From positions 4,481,001 through 4,545,000 of the forward strand of contig JACJXX010000001.1 in NCBI GenBank assembly GCA_020636435.1: DNA of 64,000 nucleotides, written 5' to 3'. Position 1 is the stretch's first letter. Each line of letters opens with the position of its first letter. A program made the translations under genes and the position numbers. Source of the stretch: Lewinellaceae bacterium. Its GTDB lineage: Bacteria > Bacteroidota > Bacteroidia > Chitinophagales > Saprospiraceae. Below, piece by piece: positions 50,898 to 60,750 of this stretch. The notes under the pieces are model-generated. The model made no database searches. It had not been told where the DNA came from and saw only the letters and a list, made by a program, of their open reading frames with translations.

Positions 50898-52474
50898 AAT
50901 TCGCTCTTGGTGTAAAACTTGACCTTGGGGTGATTTTCTTTAGACATTTTCAGGCTCCAGGCGGATTCGGCGAGGTAGACCAGCTGGCCGTGTTTATCGC
51001 GGGCGATATCCTTGCGGCGGCGGTCCAGGAATTCTTTCATCGCCTTTTCGTCATCGCAGCTGATCCAGCAAGCCTTGTAGAGGTTTAAAGGCTCATACGA
51101 GCAGCGTGCGCCGTACTCGTGTTCGAGGCGGTATTGAATGACCTCGAATTGCAGCGCGCCGACAGTGCCGATGATCTTCCGGCCGTTCTCCTCCTTGGTG
51201 AACAGCTGCGCCACGCCCTCGTCCATGAGCTGTTCCAGGCCCTTGTCGAGTTGTTTGTATTTCATCGGGTCGGCGTTGTTGACGTAGCGGAACTGCTCGG
51301 GCGAAAAGCTGGGAATGCCTTTGAAGTGGAGGACTTCCCCTTCTGTTACCGTATCTCCTATTTTGAAGTTGCCGGAATCGTACAGGCCGATCACGTCTCC
51401 CGGGAAAGCCTCTTCAATCACCATTTTTTTGTCGGCCATAAAGCTGGTGGGGTTGGCGAATTTCATTTTTCGGTTCTGGCGGACGTGGAGGTAGTTGGTG
51501 TTGCGCTGGAACTTGCCCGAGCAGACCCGCAGGAAGGCGATCCGGTCGCGGTGCTTGGGGTCCATGTTGGCATGTATCTTGAATACGAAGCCGGCAAACT
51601 GGTCTTCGCCGGGGGCCACCATTCGTTCTTCGGTAATGCGGGGCAACGGCGCCGGGGCAATTTCCACGAAGCAGTCCAGCAGTTCCCGAACTCCGAAGTT
51701 ATTGATGGCGCTGCCGAAAAATACCGGCGACAGTTCGCCGTCGAGGTAGGCCTGGCGGTTGAGGGGTGGATATACTTCTTCCACCATGCGGACTTCCTCG
51801 CGCAGTTCCCGGGCAGCGGCCTCTCCGACGTATTTCTCGAGTTCTGCGCTCTTGAGGTCGGTGATTTCGATGGTGTCTTCTTCCTTCTGTTTTCCATGCG
51901 GGCGGAAAAGGACCAGCTTCTGTTCATAAAGGCTGTACACCCCTTTGAAGCGCTGCCCCATCCCGATCGGCCAACTGAGCGGGCGTACGGTGAGGCCCAG
52001 CTTTTGCTCCAGGTCGTCGAGCAGGTCGAAGCCGTCGAGCCCCTCGCGGTCCAGCTTGTTGATGAAAACCATGATGGGGGTTTTCCGCATCCGGCAGACC
52101 TCCACCAGCTTTTCGGTTTGAGTTTCCACTCCCTTGGCCACGTCGATGACGACGATAACGCTGTCGACGGCGGTGAGGGTGCGATAGGTGTCTTCGGCAA
52201 AATCCTGGTGGCCGGGCGTATCGAGGATGTTGATCTTCAGGCCGCGGTATTCAAAGGCCATAACCGAAGTAGCGACGGAAATGCCCCGCTGGCGCTCGAT
52301 CTCCATGAAGTCGGAAGTGGCGCTGCGTTTGATCTTGTTGGATTTTACAGCCCCGGCCACCTGAATGGCGCCGCCAAACAGCAACAACTTTTCAGTGAGG
52401 GTCGTTTTGCCGGCGTCCGGGTGGCTGATGATGCCGAAAGTGCGCCGTTTTTGTATTTCTTTGAGAACGTTCAT
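50894..52474 (-). CDS. prfC: Peptide chain release factor 3
   Basis: RF3 is the GTPase that recycles RF1/RF2 from the ribosome after termination. The 526-residue protein has normal length and the G motifs SHPDAGKTTLTEKLL, RQRGISVATSVMAF, DTPGHQDFAEDTYR and NKLDREGLDG. Domain II/III segments (FAGFVFKIHANMDPKHRDRI, GDVIGLYDSGNFKIGDTVTE, VGALQFEVIQYRLEHEYG) distinguish RF3 from EF-G. No irregularity. Confidence 0.96.
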   Translation of the reverse strand: MNVLKEIQKRRTFGIISHPDAGKTTLTEKLLLFGGAIQVAGAVKSNKIKRSATSDFMEIERQRGISVATSVMAFEYRGLKINILDTPGHQDFAEDTYRTLTAVDSVIVVIDVAKGVETQTEKLVEVCRMRKTPIMVFINKLDREGLDGFDLLDDLEQKLGLTVRPLSWPIGMGQRFKGVYSLYEQKLVLFRPHGKQKEEDTIEITDLKSAELEKYVGEAAARELREEVRMVEEVYPPLNRQAYLDGELSPVFFGSAINNFGVRELLDCFVEIAPAPLPRITEERMVAPGEDQFAGFVFKIHANMDPKHRDRIAFLRVCSGKFQRNTNYLHVRQNRKMKFANPTSFMADKKMVIEEAFPGDVIGLYDSGNFKIGDTVTEGEVLHFKGIPSFSPEQFRYVNNADPMKYKQLDKGLEQLMDEGVAQLFTKEENGRKIIGTVGALQFEVIQYRLEHEYGARCSYEPLNLYKACWISCDDEKAMKEFLDRRRKDIARDKHGQLVYLAESAWSLKMSKENHPKVKFYTKSEF

Positions 52475-52697
52475 GCAATTTTTATTTCAGCCCGCAAAGG
52501 TAAGGATTTCAGCCGAATATGATAAGAATTGTTGTGGGCAGCGGCCGGGATGGGGAAACAGCCGTTGCCGTGGCCAGGGAATATGGACTGGTTTAATGGC
52601 TGTGGAAGATATTGGTTATATTGTGAAGGTTTTACTCATAATTTACGCAGGATGTGTATCATTGGCCGGATGGACCCTGTTTAACTAACTAAGCTGC

Positions 52698-54555
52698 ATG
52701 CTAGAACTTGCTGGAATAATCATCCTGGGTATCCTCGCGCAATGGATCGCCTGGGGGATTCGCGTACCCGCCATTCTGCCGTTGATCCTGATCGGCCTGG
52801 CAGTGGGCCCTTTGTCTACTTTTTTCACAGCCGATGGGGAAAAACTGATCGAACCCATCTACCGTTCGGGAGAGGAGGGGTTGGGTATTTTTCCGGATAA
52901 ATATTTGTTTTCTTTTGTTTCCCTGGCCATTGGGGTTATTTTGTTTGAAGGCGGGCTGACCCTGAAGCGCCGGGAAATTTCCGGCGTGGGGCCGGTTATT
53001 CTCAAGCTGATCACTTTCGGGCCTGTAGTTACGTTCCTCGGGGGAGGCCTGGCGGCCCATCATCTTCTCGGGTTGAACTGGCCCATTTCTCTTTTGTTTG
53101 GCGCCCTGGTTATTGTCACCGGCCCCACCGTGATCGCGCCTATCCTTCAGAACATTCCGCTCAACCGCAATGTATCTACCGTACTCAAGTGGGAAGGCAT
53201 TCTGATTGACCCCATTGGAGCGCTGGTCGCGGTATTGGTGTTCGAATTCATTCGCTCGTCTCAGGGCGGGTTCGAATTCACTACCCATGCGTTCGTATCC
53301 TTCTTCAGTATCATATTTATCGGCTTGTCGAATTGGGACACTGGCGGCTTTGGCCCTGTACCAGCTGATTAAGGCCGAGCTCATTCCCAATTACCTGCTC
53401 AACGTGTTCACCCTGGCGTTGGTGCTGGGCGTATTCGTTTTTTCCGATGTGCTGGCCCACGAGTCGGGCCTGCTGTCGGTTGTGGTCATGGGCATGGTTG
53501 TGGGCAACCTCGATGTGCCCAGACTGAAAGAAATCCTGTCTTTTAAGGAATCGCTGAGTGTATTGTTGATATCGATCCTCTTCATTATTCTGGCAGCCAA
53601 TATCGACCGGGATGACATCGACATCATACTCGATGACTGGCGGGCCCTCGCCTTGTTCGCTGCGGTGGTGTTCGTCCTCCGCCCGTTAGGAGTCTTCATC
53701 AGCACCTGGAATTCCGAGTTGAAATTGCCGGAAAAGATATTCATTTCCTGGGTGGGCCCAAGGGGGATCGTAGCCGCAGGCATCGCCTCTCTTTTTGGCA
53801 TCACGCTGACTGCTGCAGCTCCTCCGGTCCCAGGCGCCGAGTTCCTCGTCCCGCTCGTTTTTATGATCGTGCTGGGCACTGTGTTGCTCAACGCCACTAC
53901 CGCCAGGATGGTAGCTAAGTTGTTGGAGGTCACTCTCGACGCTTCCGAGGGCATCCTCATCATCGGCGCCAACGGCGCGGCGCGGATCATAGGGGAATAC
54001 CTTCAGGATAACAACCGCCATGTCGTGCTGATCGATAACAACGAAACCAATATAAAAAAAGCGAAAGAGGCCGGCCTGGAAGCCTTTTTTGCCAACATTT
54101 ATACCGACGACCTGGGCGAGCATTTCGAATTGCTGGATATGGGCTATATGGTGGCGATGACGAGCAGCGCCGATGTCAACCAATATGCGGTGAGAAAATA
54201 TCAGAAGGTATTTGGAGAAAACGGCGCCTTCCGCCTGATTACTCCGGAAGAGTTGAAGAAGGGCCGGCAGGAAATACCGCAGCAGGGTATTTTCTCCTAT
54301 ACCGATGATTTCCTGAACCTCAATGAAGTGGCCCGGGACTATCCATTTATCCACGAAGCAGATGTATCAGACCTGGAAGGCCTGAAGCGCCTGATCAACC
54401 GGGCAGCAGCCAATAGCGATACGGTTCCTCTCTTTTTCAAAACGGATACCGGCTCTCTGGAAGTCATCCCTCCTAAACTGGATGACATCGCCATCACAGA
54501 CCGATGCCAACTGGTCTACCTCGGCAAGAAATTGGAGGAAGCGCCGGCCGATTAA
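52698..54555 (+). pseudogene. CPA-type cation/proton antiporter with TrkA-N domain, single-base frameshift
   Basis: The frame from 52698 encodes LAGIIILGILAQWIAWGIRV, LFGALVIVTGPTVIAPIL, WEGILIDPIGALVAVLVFEF and FFSIIFIGLS, then shifts. The other frame continues IGTLAALALYQLIKAELIPN, VFSDVLAHESGLLSVVVMGM, SWVGPRGIVAAGIASLFG, and a cytoplasmic Rossmann TrkA-N domain (GILIIGANGAARIIGEYLQD) to the end. Removing one A near 53331 (TCGAATTGGG to TCGATTGGG) gives a continuous protein of about 618 residues. All antiporter motifs are intact on both sides, so this may be a sequencing error or a very recent mutation. Confidence 0.85.
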
Positions 54556-54644
54556 ACCAACCTGTCCCTGTTGTCAACTTGACACGAAAATCGCTGGCGG
54601 CGAAAACATTTTTTTTGTTCCTTTGTTGAAATGGAAGTTTTACT

Positions 54645-54814
54645 ATTTATTTATGAAATAACGCTACTTTAAATAACTGCCCTACATTCAGGGCTGGCAA
54701 GAGAATAAAAAATTGCGATTCTTTTATTCTGCCACACTCTCCTAGAGTTGGCCAGAATTCGCATGGTGACTGAGGCTTTTCAGGAGAGGCTGCGAGCAGC
54801 CTCTCCTTTTTTTT
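54645..54814 (+). ncRNA. Candidate structured small RNA ending in an intrinsic terminator
   Basis: No gene lies here, yet the stretch ends in a perfect terminator hairpin (GGAGAGGCTGC, GA, GCAGCCTCTCC) and eight T at 54807. Upstream are further hairpins: AGAATAAAA with TTTTATTCT (54702-54741 region) and ACTCT with AGAGT between GCCA and TGGC. The antiporter stop is more than 200 bases away, so this may terminate a separate RNA. The 5' end and family are unknown; a long 3' UTR is the alternative. Confidence 0.4.
54783..54814 (+). terminator. Strong intrinsic terminator
   Basis: An 11-bp perfect stem with a two-base loop followed by eight T. Confidence 0.85.
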
Positions 54815-54844
54815 GCCGGTTATGGGTTGCATTTTAAATGAACT

Positions 54845-54923
54845 GACTTTAAAATCTGGCAGGCCTGGATGGCCGGGAGCGCGGGCCCCGACAAAAATCA
54901 GGGCCCGCGCTCCGGTTAAAGTC
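54845..54923. repeat. GC-rich nested palindrome
   Basis: Outer arms GACTTTAA (54845) and TTAAAGTC (54916) enclose inner arms GAGCGCGGGCCC and GGGCCCGCGCTC around a 12-base loop. It lies upstream of the SulP transporter gene; it could be a repeat element or a regulatory hairpin. Confidence 0.6.
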
Positions 54924-55043
54924 GTACCAAATACGCTGCATTTTTTATCATTAAACTTCTTCTATTCATAGGAAAACTATTATATTGTAGTATTGTTACT
55001 CTGTAAGTAGCGTATGTTTTCATAAAAAATTCCTCTCTTCACC

Positions 55044-56822
55044 ATGCTAAATATTCTCAAATTCGATTTTTCCAATCTCAAGGGCGACTTCTTTGGGGGC
55101 CTGACGGCAGGCATTGTCGCTCTTCCTCTTGCCCTTGCTTTCGGGGAGCAGACCGAAATGGGCGCCATCGCCGGTTTATACGGCGCCATTGCCATCGGTG
55201 TGCTGGCTGCAATATTTGGCGGTACGCCTACTCAGATCAGCGGGCCCACTGCTCCGATGACGGTTGTTTCGGCCGTAGTCATCGCCGACGCCATTGCTTA
55301 TGCGGGCAGCCTGGAAACGGCCTTCCCCATCATCATCGCTACGTTCTTTCTGGCCGGCGCGCTCGAATCTTTACTCGGAGTCTTTCGGCTGGGAAAATAT
55401 GTAAAGTACATCCCCTATCCGGTAGTTTCCGGGTTTATGAGCGGGATCGGCGTAATCATCGTAATCACTCAGGTATTTCCCTTTTTCGGAGTGTCGGCGC
55501 CGGAAGGTGGCCCGATGGGCACCCTCAGGGCGGTCCATGAAATTCCGGAGATCGTCAACATTTATTCTGTCGGAGCTGCGCTGTTCACCATCGCTTTGAT
55601 CTACCTGGTTCCCCGCCTTACCAAAGCGGTGCCGAGCACGTTGGTGGCGCTCCTCCTGGTTTCCCTGGCCGCATTTTTCATTTTGCCAACCGGAAGCGTG
55701 CTGCGCCTCAATTCCGGAGGGCCCATACCAACGGGGCTGCCGGAGCTCCACATCGGCTTTTTCAGCGTATTCATGGACATCAACCACGTAGTAGTCATTT
55801 TCGAATACGCCGTAACGCTGGCTTTCCTTGGCGCCATCGACTCCCTGCTCACATCCATAGTAGCAGACAACATTACCAAAACCAAACACGACAGCAACCA
55901 GGAACTCATTGGGCAGGGAATCGGCAATATGGGATCTGCTTTAATCGGCGGGCTGCCCGGCGCCGGCGCAACCATGCGGACGGTGATCAACGCCAATGCA
56001 GGGGGCAAAACCAGGATTTCCGGCGTCGTGGCCGGCTTATTCCTTCTGGTTGTCCTGCTGGGCATTGGCACCCTGGTGGGGCACATTCCCAACGCTGTCC
56101 TGGCGGGCATACTGATTACTGTAGGGATTGGCATTATCGATTACAAGGGCCTCCGCCACATTCGTTCGGTGCCCCGCTCCGACGCTTTTGTGATGGTGGC
56201 AGTGTTGCTGCTCACGGTTTTTGTCGACCTCCTGGTTGCGGTAGGCGCCGGCATGGTGCTTTCGGCTTTGCTTTTCATGAAGAAGATTTCGGATGTCGTG
56301 GATCACAAAACAAAGTCTGCTCCGCTTAAGGATTTTGCACGGGAAGTGCCCTGGAGAGACGAAGGCAACATCATTGACGAAGTGGGCGACCGGGTTTTCA
56401 TCAAACACCTGGACGGGCCGCTTTTCTTCGGTTTTGCTTCCCGCTTTCAGGATATGGTCAAGGCGCTGCCCAAGATCATGACGGTTGTCATTCGCATGGA
56501 CAAGGTGCCCTACGTCGACCAATCCGGCCTGTATGCTATGGAAGAAGCTATACAAGAATTACAGGATCAGGGCATCCTGGTGGTGTTCACCGGCCTGCAT
56601 GGCCAACCGCTGGATATGTTTAATCGGATCAACCTCATCCCCGGCCTTGTCTCAGAGGAATACCTCTTCGAAACCTTCGAGGAATGTGTGAACTGGCTGA
56701 AGCCATTTATCCAGAGCGAAGGCCTGCAGCAGTTGGCGAATGACCAGGTAAACAACAATGGCAACAGCAAGAAAAAAGCGGCGAAAGAAGCAAAGAAACC
56801 GGAGAACCTCCGGGAAATTTAA
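55044..56822 (+). CDS. SulP-family anion transporter with STAS domain
   Basis: A 592-residue transporter. Residues about 10-420 form the SulP membrane domain: GDFFGGLTAGIVALPLALAF, FGGTPTQISGPTAPMTVVSA, PYPVVSGFMSGIGVIIVITQ, and IGNMGSALIGGLPGAGATMR. The C-terminal STAS domain (about 440-555) has VFIKHLDGPLFFGFASRFQD and DKVPYVDQSGLYAMEEA. Members carry sulfate, bicarbonate or other anions; the substrate cannot be told. A charged Lys/Asn tail ends the protein. A good terminator follows. Confidence 0.93.
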   Translation: MLNILKFDFSNLKGDFFGGLTAGIVALPLALAFGEQTEMGAIAGLYGAIAIGVLAAIFGGTPTQISGPTAPMTVVSAVVIADAIAYAGSLETAFPIIIATFFLAGALESLLGVFRLGKYVKYIPYPVVSGFMSGIGVIIVITQVFPFFGVSAPEGGPMGTLRAVHEIPEIVNIYSVGAALFTIALIYLVPRLTKAVPSTLVALLLVSLAAFFILPTGSVLRLNSGGPIPTGLPELHIGFFSVFMDINHVVVIFEYAVTLAFLGAIDSLLTSIVADNITKTKHDSNQELIGQGIGNMGSALIGGLPGAGATMRTVINANAGGKTRISGVVAGLFLLVVLLGIGTLVGHIPNAVLAGILITVGIGIIDYKGLRHIRSVPRSDAFVMVAVLLLTVFVDLLVAVGAGMVLSALLFMKKISDVVDHKTKSAPLKDFAREVPWRDEGNIIDEVGDRVFIKHLDGPLFFGFASRFQDMVKALPKIMTVVIRMDKVPYVDQSGLYAMEEAIQELQDQGILVVFTGLHGQPLDMFNRINLIPGLVSEEYLFETFEECVNWLKPFIQSEGLQQLANDQVNNNGNSKKKAAKEAKKPENLREI

Positions 56823-56835
56823 TAGAGCAATTTCT

Positions 56836-56868
56836 GCCGGACTCGCCTCTCTGGCGAGTCCGGCTCTT
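56836..56868 (+). terminator. Terminator after the SulP gene
   Basis: GCCGGACTCGCC, loop TCTCT, GGCGAGTCCGGC, then TCTTCT: a perfect 12-bp stem with a moderate T-tract. Confidence 0.75.
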
Positions 56869-56931
56869 CTGCCAGGCGATTTTTCATTCCACTTTATTGA
56901 TAGCAGTTCTCTCCTTTTTCAAATATTTACT

Positions 56932-56939
56932 TACATTTG
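56932..56939 (+). promoter_or_regulatory. Candidate promoter -7 element (TACATTTG) for the TetR gene
   Basis: A perfect TAnnTTTG match 26 bases before the start codon, with a weak TTCT-type -33 about 21 bases upstream. It fits the Bacteroidota housekeeping promoter. Confidence 0.4.
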
Positions 56940-56965
56940 ATATCAGGATAAATTTGGAATGAATC

Positions 56966-57667
56966 ATGGCGATTACAATACAAATGAAGCTCAACGAGCG
57001 GCTGTACCTTCGCGACCCGCAAGATACAAAGCTCGGCCGTAAGATCATCCAGCACAGTATCCTGCTCATCGACGAAATTGGTTTCGAAGCTTTTACTTTT
57101 AAAAAACTGGCCGATCAAATCGGTTCGACGGAAGCCTCTGTTTACCGCTATTTCGAGAACAAACACCTGCTGCTGGTGTATCTTTTGTGCTGGTATTGGG
57201 AATGGATGAAATTCCGGATAGAATACAATACCATGAACATCGTGGATCCTAAAAGGAAACTGCGGATTGCAATCTCCTCCATTGTGGATACAACCCGCCG
57301 CAACACCTCTATTGAATTTGTGGATGAAGATGTCCTGCACCGTATTGTCGTTGCCGAAGCGACCAAAGCTTATCACACCAAAGAGGTGGAAAAAGAAAAC
57401 AAACATGGTTTTTTCGTGACGTATAAAGCCCTGGCTAAAAAGATTTCCACCATCATCAGGGAAATTGACCCCGATTATATTTATCCACGGGCCCTCGCCA
57501 TCACCCTGCTGGAAATGGCAAACAACCACATTTACTTCGCCCTGCACCTGCCTTCTCTCACCGACGTCACCATAGAAAAAGGCGACCTTAGCCAGGTAGA
57601 AAAATTGTTGGAGGACTTCGCCTTCGGGCTGCTGAACCTGAATGGCGTTGAGGAAGAGAACGGCTGA
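56966..57667 (+). CDS. TetR-family transcriptional regulator
   Basis: A 233-residue regulator. The N-terminal helix-turn-helix is IIQHSILLIDEIGFEAFTFK, KLADQIGSTEASVYRYFENK with the TetR signature YRYFENKHLLLVYLL. The C-terminal ligand domain (from about 75) is helical and not recognised. A single-gene unit between the SulP gene and the convergent topoisomerase gene. Its target may be itself or the SulP gene, but no operator is evident. Confidence 0.85.
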   Translation: MAITIQMKLNERLYLRDPQDTKLGRKIIQHSILLIDEIGFEAFTFKKLADQIGSTEASVYRYFENKHLLLVYLLCWYWEWMKFRIEYNTMNIVDPKRKLRIAISSIVDTTRRNTSIEFVDEDVLHRIVVAEATKAYHTKEVEKENKHGFFVTYKALAKKISTIIREIDPDYIYPRALAITLLEMANNHIYFALHLPSLTDVTIEKGDLSQVEKLLEDFAFGLLNLNGVEEENG

Positions 57668-57746
57668 TCCCCTTATCGTTGCTCCATGTATTATTTGCCG
57701 GTTCTATGCTAATTAGGGCAGACGGAACAGATGGGATGAGCAAAAT

Positions 57747-60383
57747 TTAAAAAAGCTTCCCCTGCCCATTCTTCTCTATGTCGAAATCTATGCTGTCTCC
57801 AGCTTTTAGCTTGCTTTCTTTTTTTTCGGGTTGCCTGGCAGGCGGCTCCGCCTGAGGTTCGCTGCCGATTTCCCGGATATTCGCCAGCCTTTGGTCGCTT
57901 ACTTTATTGCCGATGGCCTTCCAGCCTTTGACATCGACGAACCCGGCCAGGTTGAGTTCATCCTCTTCTTTTTTTGCATTCACCTTAATGCTGTACTGTA
58001 TTTTCGGTTCAGCTTCGAGAGAGGCGTAGAGCAGTTTCGTTTTGCGGTCTTCGGTCAGGAAGGGGAAGCGCTGGCCGGTTGTCGTCGTTTCGATCAGGAA
58101 GCGCTTGGCCATCGTCCAGCCTCGTTCTCCTTCAAAATACAGAACATTGATCACCTCATTGGGGTCGAATTTGCCGATATGGAAAATTTCTTTGGGGTCG
58201 AAACGCTTATTGATGTCCATCTCCACCACCTCGTACGCTCCTTCTTTGTAAATAACCAGGATCGTATCTCCGGTGTCGAACTCGCCCAGGAACTTTCCGC
58301 GTTCGTCCGTATTGAGGCGGCCGCTGACTTCATCCATAAACACTTTGAGCGCTCCCAGGGTAGATTTGCCTACTTCTTTCAAGGCTACTTTCCTCACCGG
58401 GTATTTGGTCAGCGTATTCCCCTTGGAGCTCCGGCCTTTGATGTCCATGTCGCCGAAGTCGAAATCAAATACCTTGATGCGGGCGCGGCAGCCCTGGGTC
58501 AACTGTACCGTGATGACTTCCGCTTCCCCGTTGGGGTTGGCGCTGAAATAGAGGACTTTCGCGCCTTTGTCGCCGGTGGTCAGGTCGTATTCCCGGTCTC
58601 GGGTAATGGCTTTCACGTTGAAGCGCTTGGCAAAGCTTCGGCCGGATTTGCCATCCGTATAAGCCATGTTGTAGGTCGTTCGGCCGTCGCCCTTTTTCCA
58701 GACGTCGACGTGGATGATGTCTTTGCCGACGAAGACTTTATCGGCAATCCGGGAAACCTGGAACTTGCCGTCCTGTCGGAATACGATGATGTCGTCGATG
58801 TCCGAACAATCGCAGACGAACTCATCCTTTTTAAGGCCGGTCCCGATGAAGCCTTCTTTGCGGTTGACGTACAATTTGGCGTTGTTGGCCACTACTTCCG
58901 TGGCCTCAATGGTGTCGAAGGTGGTGATCCTGGTACGGCGTTCCCGCCCCTTGCCGTGTTTGGCGAGCAGCTCTTCGAAATAAGCGATGGCATAGTCCAC
59001 CAGATTATCGAGATGGTGTTGTACCTCCTTCAGTTCCTCCTCCAGTTTGGCGATCAGTTCGTCGGCTTTGAAAGAATTGTATTTGGAGATGCGCTTGATC
59101 TTGATCTCGGTCAGGCGGATCAGGTCTTCTTCGGTAATGTTCCGGAGGAGCCGCAGCCGTTTATCTCCTTTCTGCGGATTTTCGTCGGGCGTCACGACGT
59201 ATTTGCGCAGGCCGGTTTCCACCGCTGCCAGCACGGCCTCCCAGGTTTCGCACTCCTCGATGTCGCGGTAGATGCGTTTTTCGATAAAAATTTTCTCCAG
59301 GCTGGCGAAATGCAGTTTTTCCAGCAATTCCGCTTTGCGGATTTCCAGTTCCTGGCGAAGCAGTTCCTTGGTGTGCTCAGTGGAAGTTTCCAGGAGGTCT
59401 GCCACCGACAGGAAATAGGGTTTGTCGCCGATGATGACGCAAGCGTTGGGGGAAATGGATACTTCGCAGTAGGTAAAGGCATAGAGGGCGTCGATGGTCA
59501 GGTCGGGCGAAGTGCCGGGGGCCAGTTCCACCAGTATTTCCACCTCCTGGGCCGTATTGTCCGTTACTTTCTTGATCTTGATCTTCCCCTTGTCATTCGC
59601 CTTGATGATGCTGTCGATCAGGCTGGTGGTCGTCACGCCATAAGGCAGTTCCCGAATGGCGAGGGTTGATTTGTCGACGCGGTCAATCATGGCGCGCACC
59701 TTCACCCTTCCGCCCCGTTTGCCGTCGTTGTAATCGGAGACGTCAATCGAGCCGCCGGTCTGAAAATCCGGATAAATCTTCACTTTTTTCCCCTGCAGCA
59801 ACTTGATGGATGCCTTGATGAGTTCGATGAAGTTGTGGGGTAGTATTTTCGTGGAAAGGCCGACGGCGATGCCATCGGCGCCCTGGGCGAGGAGCAGCGG
59901 GAATTTCATGGGCAGGTCGATCGGCTCCCGCTTGCGGCCGTCATAGCTGAGCTGCCATTCCGTGGTTTGGGGGTTAAAGGCAATATCGAGGGCCAGCTTG
60001 GTGAGGCGGGCTTCGATGTAACGCGAGGCGGCAGCGCTGTCGCCGGTGCGCACATCCCCCCAGTTGCCCTGAGGGTCGATGAGCAGATCCTTTTGGCCGA
60101 GATTGACCAGAGCGTCGCCAATGGCGGCGTCGCCGTGAGGGTGGTATTGCATGGTCTGCCCGATGATGTTGGCTACCTTGTGGTACCGCCCGTCGTGCAT
60201 CTGGCGCATGGCGTGCAGGATGCGGCGCTGCACCGGCTTCAGCCCGTCGTAGATAGAGGGCACGGCGCGCTCCAGAATGACATAGGAGGCGTAGTCCAGG
60301 AAGTAGTCCTGGTACATGCCTTTTAGGGTGATGATGTTATCCTCCTGGCCGTTGTGTTCTTCTATTTTTGTGTTTTCGCTCAT
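57747..60383 (-). CDS. parC: DNA topoisomerase IV subunit A
   Basis: The 878-residue GyrA/ParC-type subunit that cuts and rejoins DNA. GLKPVQRRILHAMRQMHDGR at the N-terminus, MQYHPHGDAAIGDALVNLGQ, and the catalytic Tyr in SAAASRYIEARLTKLA. The long coiled-coil gate (residues about 340-480) and a C-terminal beta-pinwheel-like region follow. The GyrA-box QRRGGKG of true gyrases is not seen, which favours topoisomerase IV. The C-terminal tail is Lys/Glu-rich (PARQPEKKESKLKAGDSIDF). No parE in the window on either side. Confidence 0.9.
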   Translation of the reverse strand: MSENTKIEEHNGQEDNIITLKGMYQDYFLDYASYVILERAVPSIYDGLKPVQRRILHAMRQMHDGRYHKVANIIGQTMQYHPHGDAAIGDALVNLGQKDLLIDPQGNWGDVRTGDSAAASRYIEARLTKLALDIAFNPQTTEWQLSYDGRKREPIDLPMKFPLLLAQGADGIAVGLSTKILPHNFIELIKASIKLLQGKKVKIYPDFQTGGSIDVSDYNDGKRGGRVKVRAMIDRVDKSTLAIRELPYGVTTTSLIDSIIKANDKGKIKIKKVTDNTAQEVEILVELAPGTSPDLTIDALYAFTYCEVSISPNACVIIGDKPYFLSVADLLETSTEHTKELLRQELEIRKAELLEKLHFASLEKIFIEKRIYRDIEECETWEAVLAAVETGLRKYVVTPDENPQKGDKRLRLLRNITEEDLIRLTEIKIKRISKYNSFKADELIAKLEEELKEVQHHLDNLVDYAIAYFEELLAKHGKGRERRTRITTFDTIEATEVVANNAKLYVNRKEGFIGTGLKKDEFVCDCSDIDDIIVFRQDGKFQVSRIADKVFVGKDIIHVDVWKKGDGRTTYNMAYTDGKSGRSFAKRFNVKAITRDREYDLTTGDKGAKVLYFSANPNGEAEVITVQLTQGCRARIKVFDFDFGDMDIKGRSSKGNTLTKYPVRKVALKEVGKSTLGALKVFMDEVSGRLNTDERGKFLGEFDTGDTILVIYKEGAYEVVEMDINKRFDPKEIFHIGKFDPNEVINVLYFEGERGWTMAKRFLIETTTTGQRFPFLTEDRKTKLLYASLEAEPKIQYSIKVNAKKEEDELNLAGFVDVKGWKAIGNKVSDQRLANIREIGSEPQAEPPARQPEKKESKLKAGDSIDFDIEKNGQGKLF

Positions 60384-60750
60384 TTTGATCTCCTGGATGT
60401 GAACGCTTGCTTTATAAAGGATTGATTGACTGAATGACTGATGGAACGCCCGCTCTCGTCAAGACTCAATGTCATTAAGTTAAAACCAAGGGAAGCCGCC
60501 CCATAACACCAAGCAAAGTTACAAATTTAGCGCCAATTTTAAAAACAAAATATTTTATGTTTTCGACTTTAAAATCATTTGTTTTGTTTTAAAATGCCTC
60601 TCATTCCCTCCTTTTCTGCCATTTTCTCAAAATATTTACTGCTTAGGCAGCACAATGGTTTCAGCTCCCGTTGTACTTCTGAAGTCAAAAGCGATTAATC
60701 AGGTTGTAAATCTTTAACAATTGGGCTAACTTGTGCAAGCTGAAAAGTAC
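60384..60750. other. Divergent intergenic region between topoisomerase IV and a sigma factor
   Basis: About 370 bases without a gene, AT-rich in the middle (60530-60600), with a short GATTGATTGACTGAATGACT run near 60420. It must carry promoters for both divergent genes; no perfect TAnnTTTG box was found. Confidence 0.4.

Noticed and set aside
52594..52686. A 30-residue frame (MAVEDIGYIVKVLLIIYAGC and so on) before the antiporter
   Set aside because: It has one hydrophobic helix and an ATG, but it is too short and has no supporting context to call.
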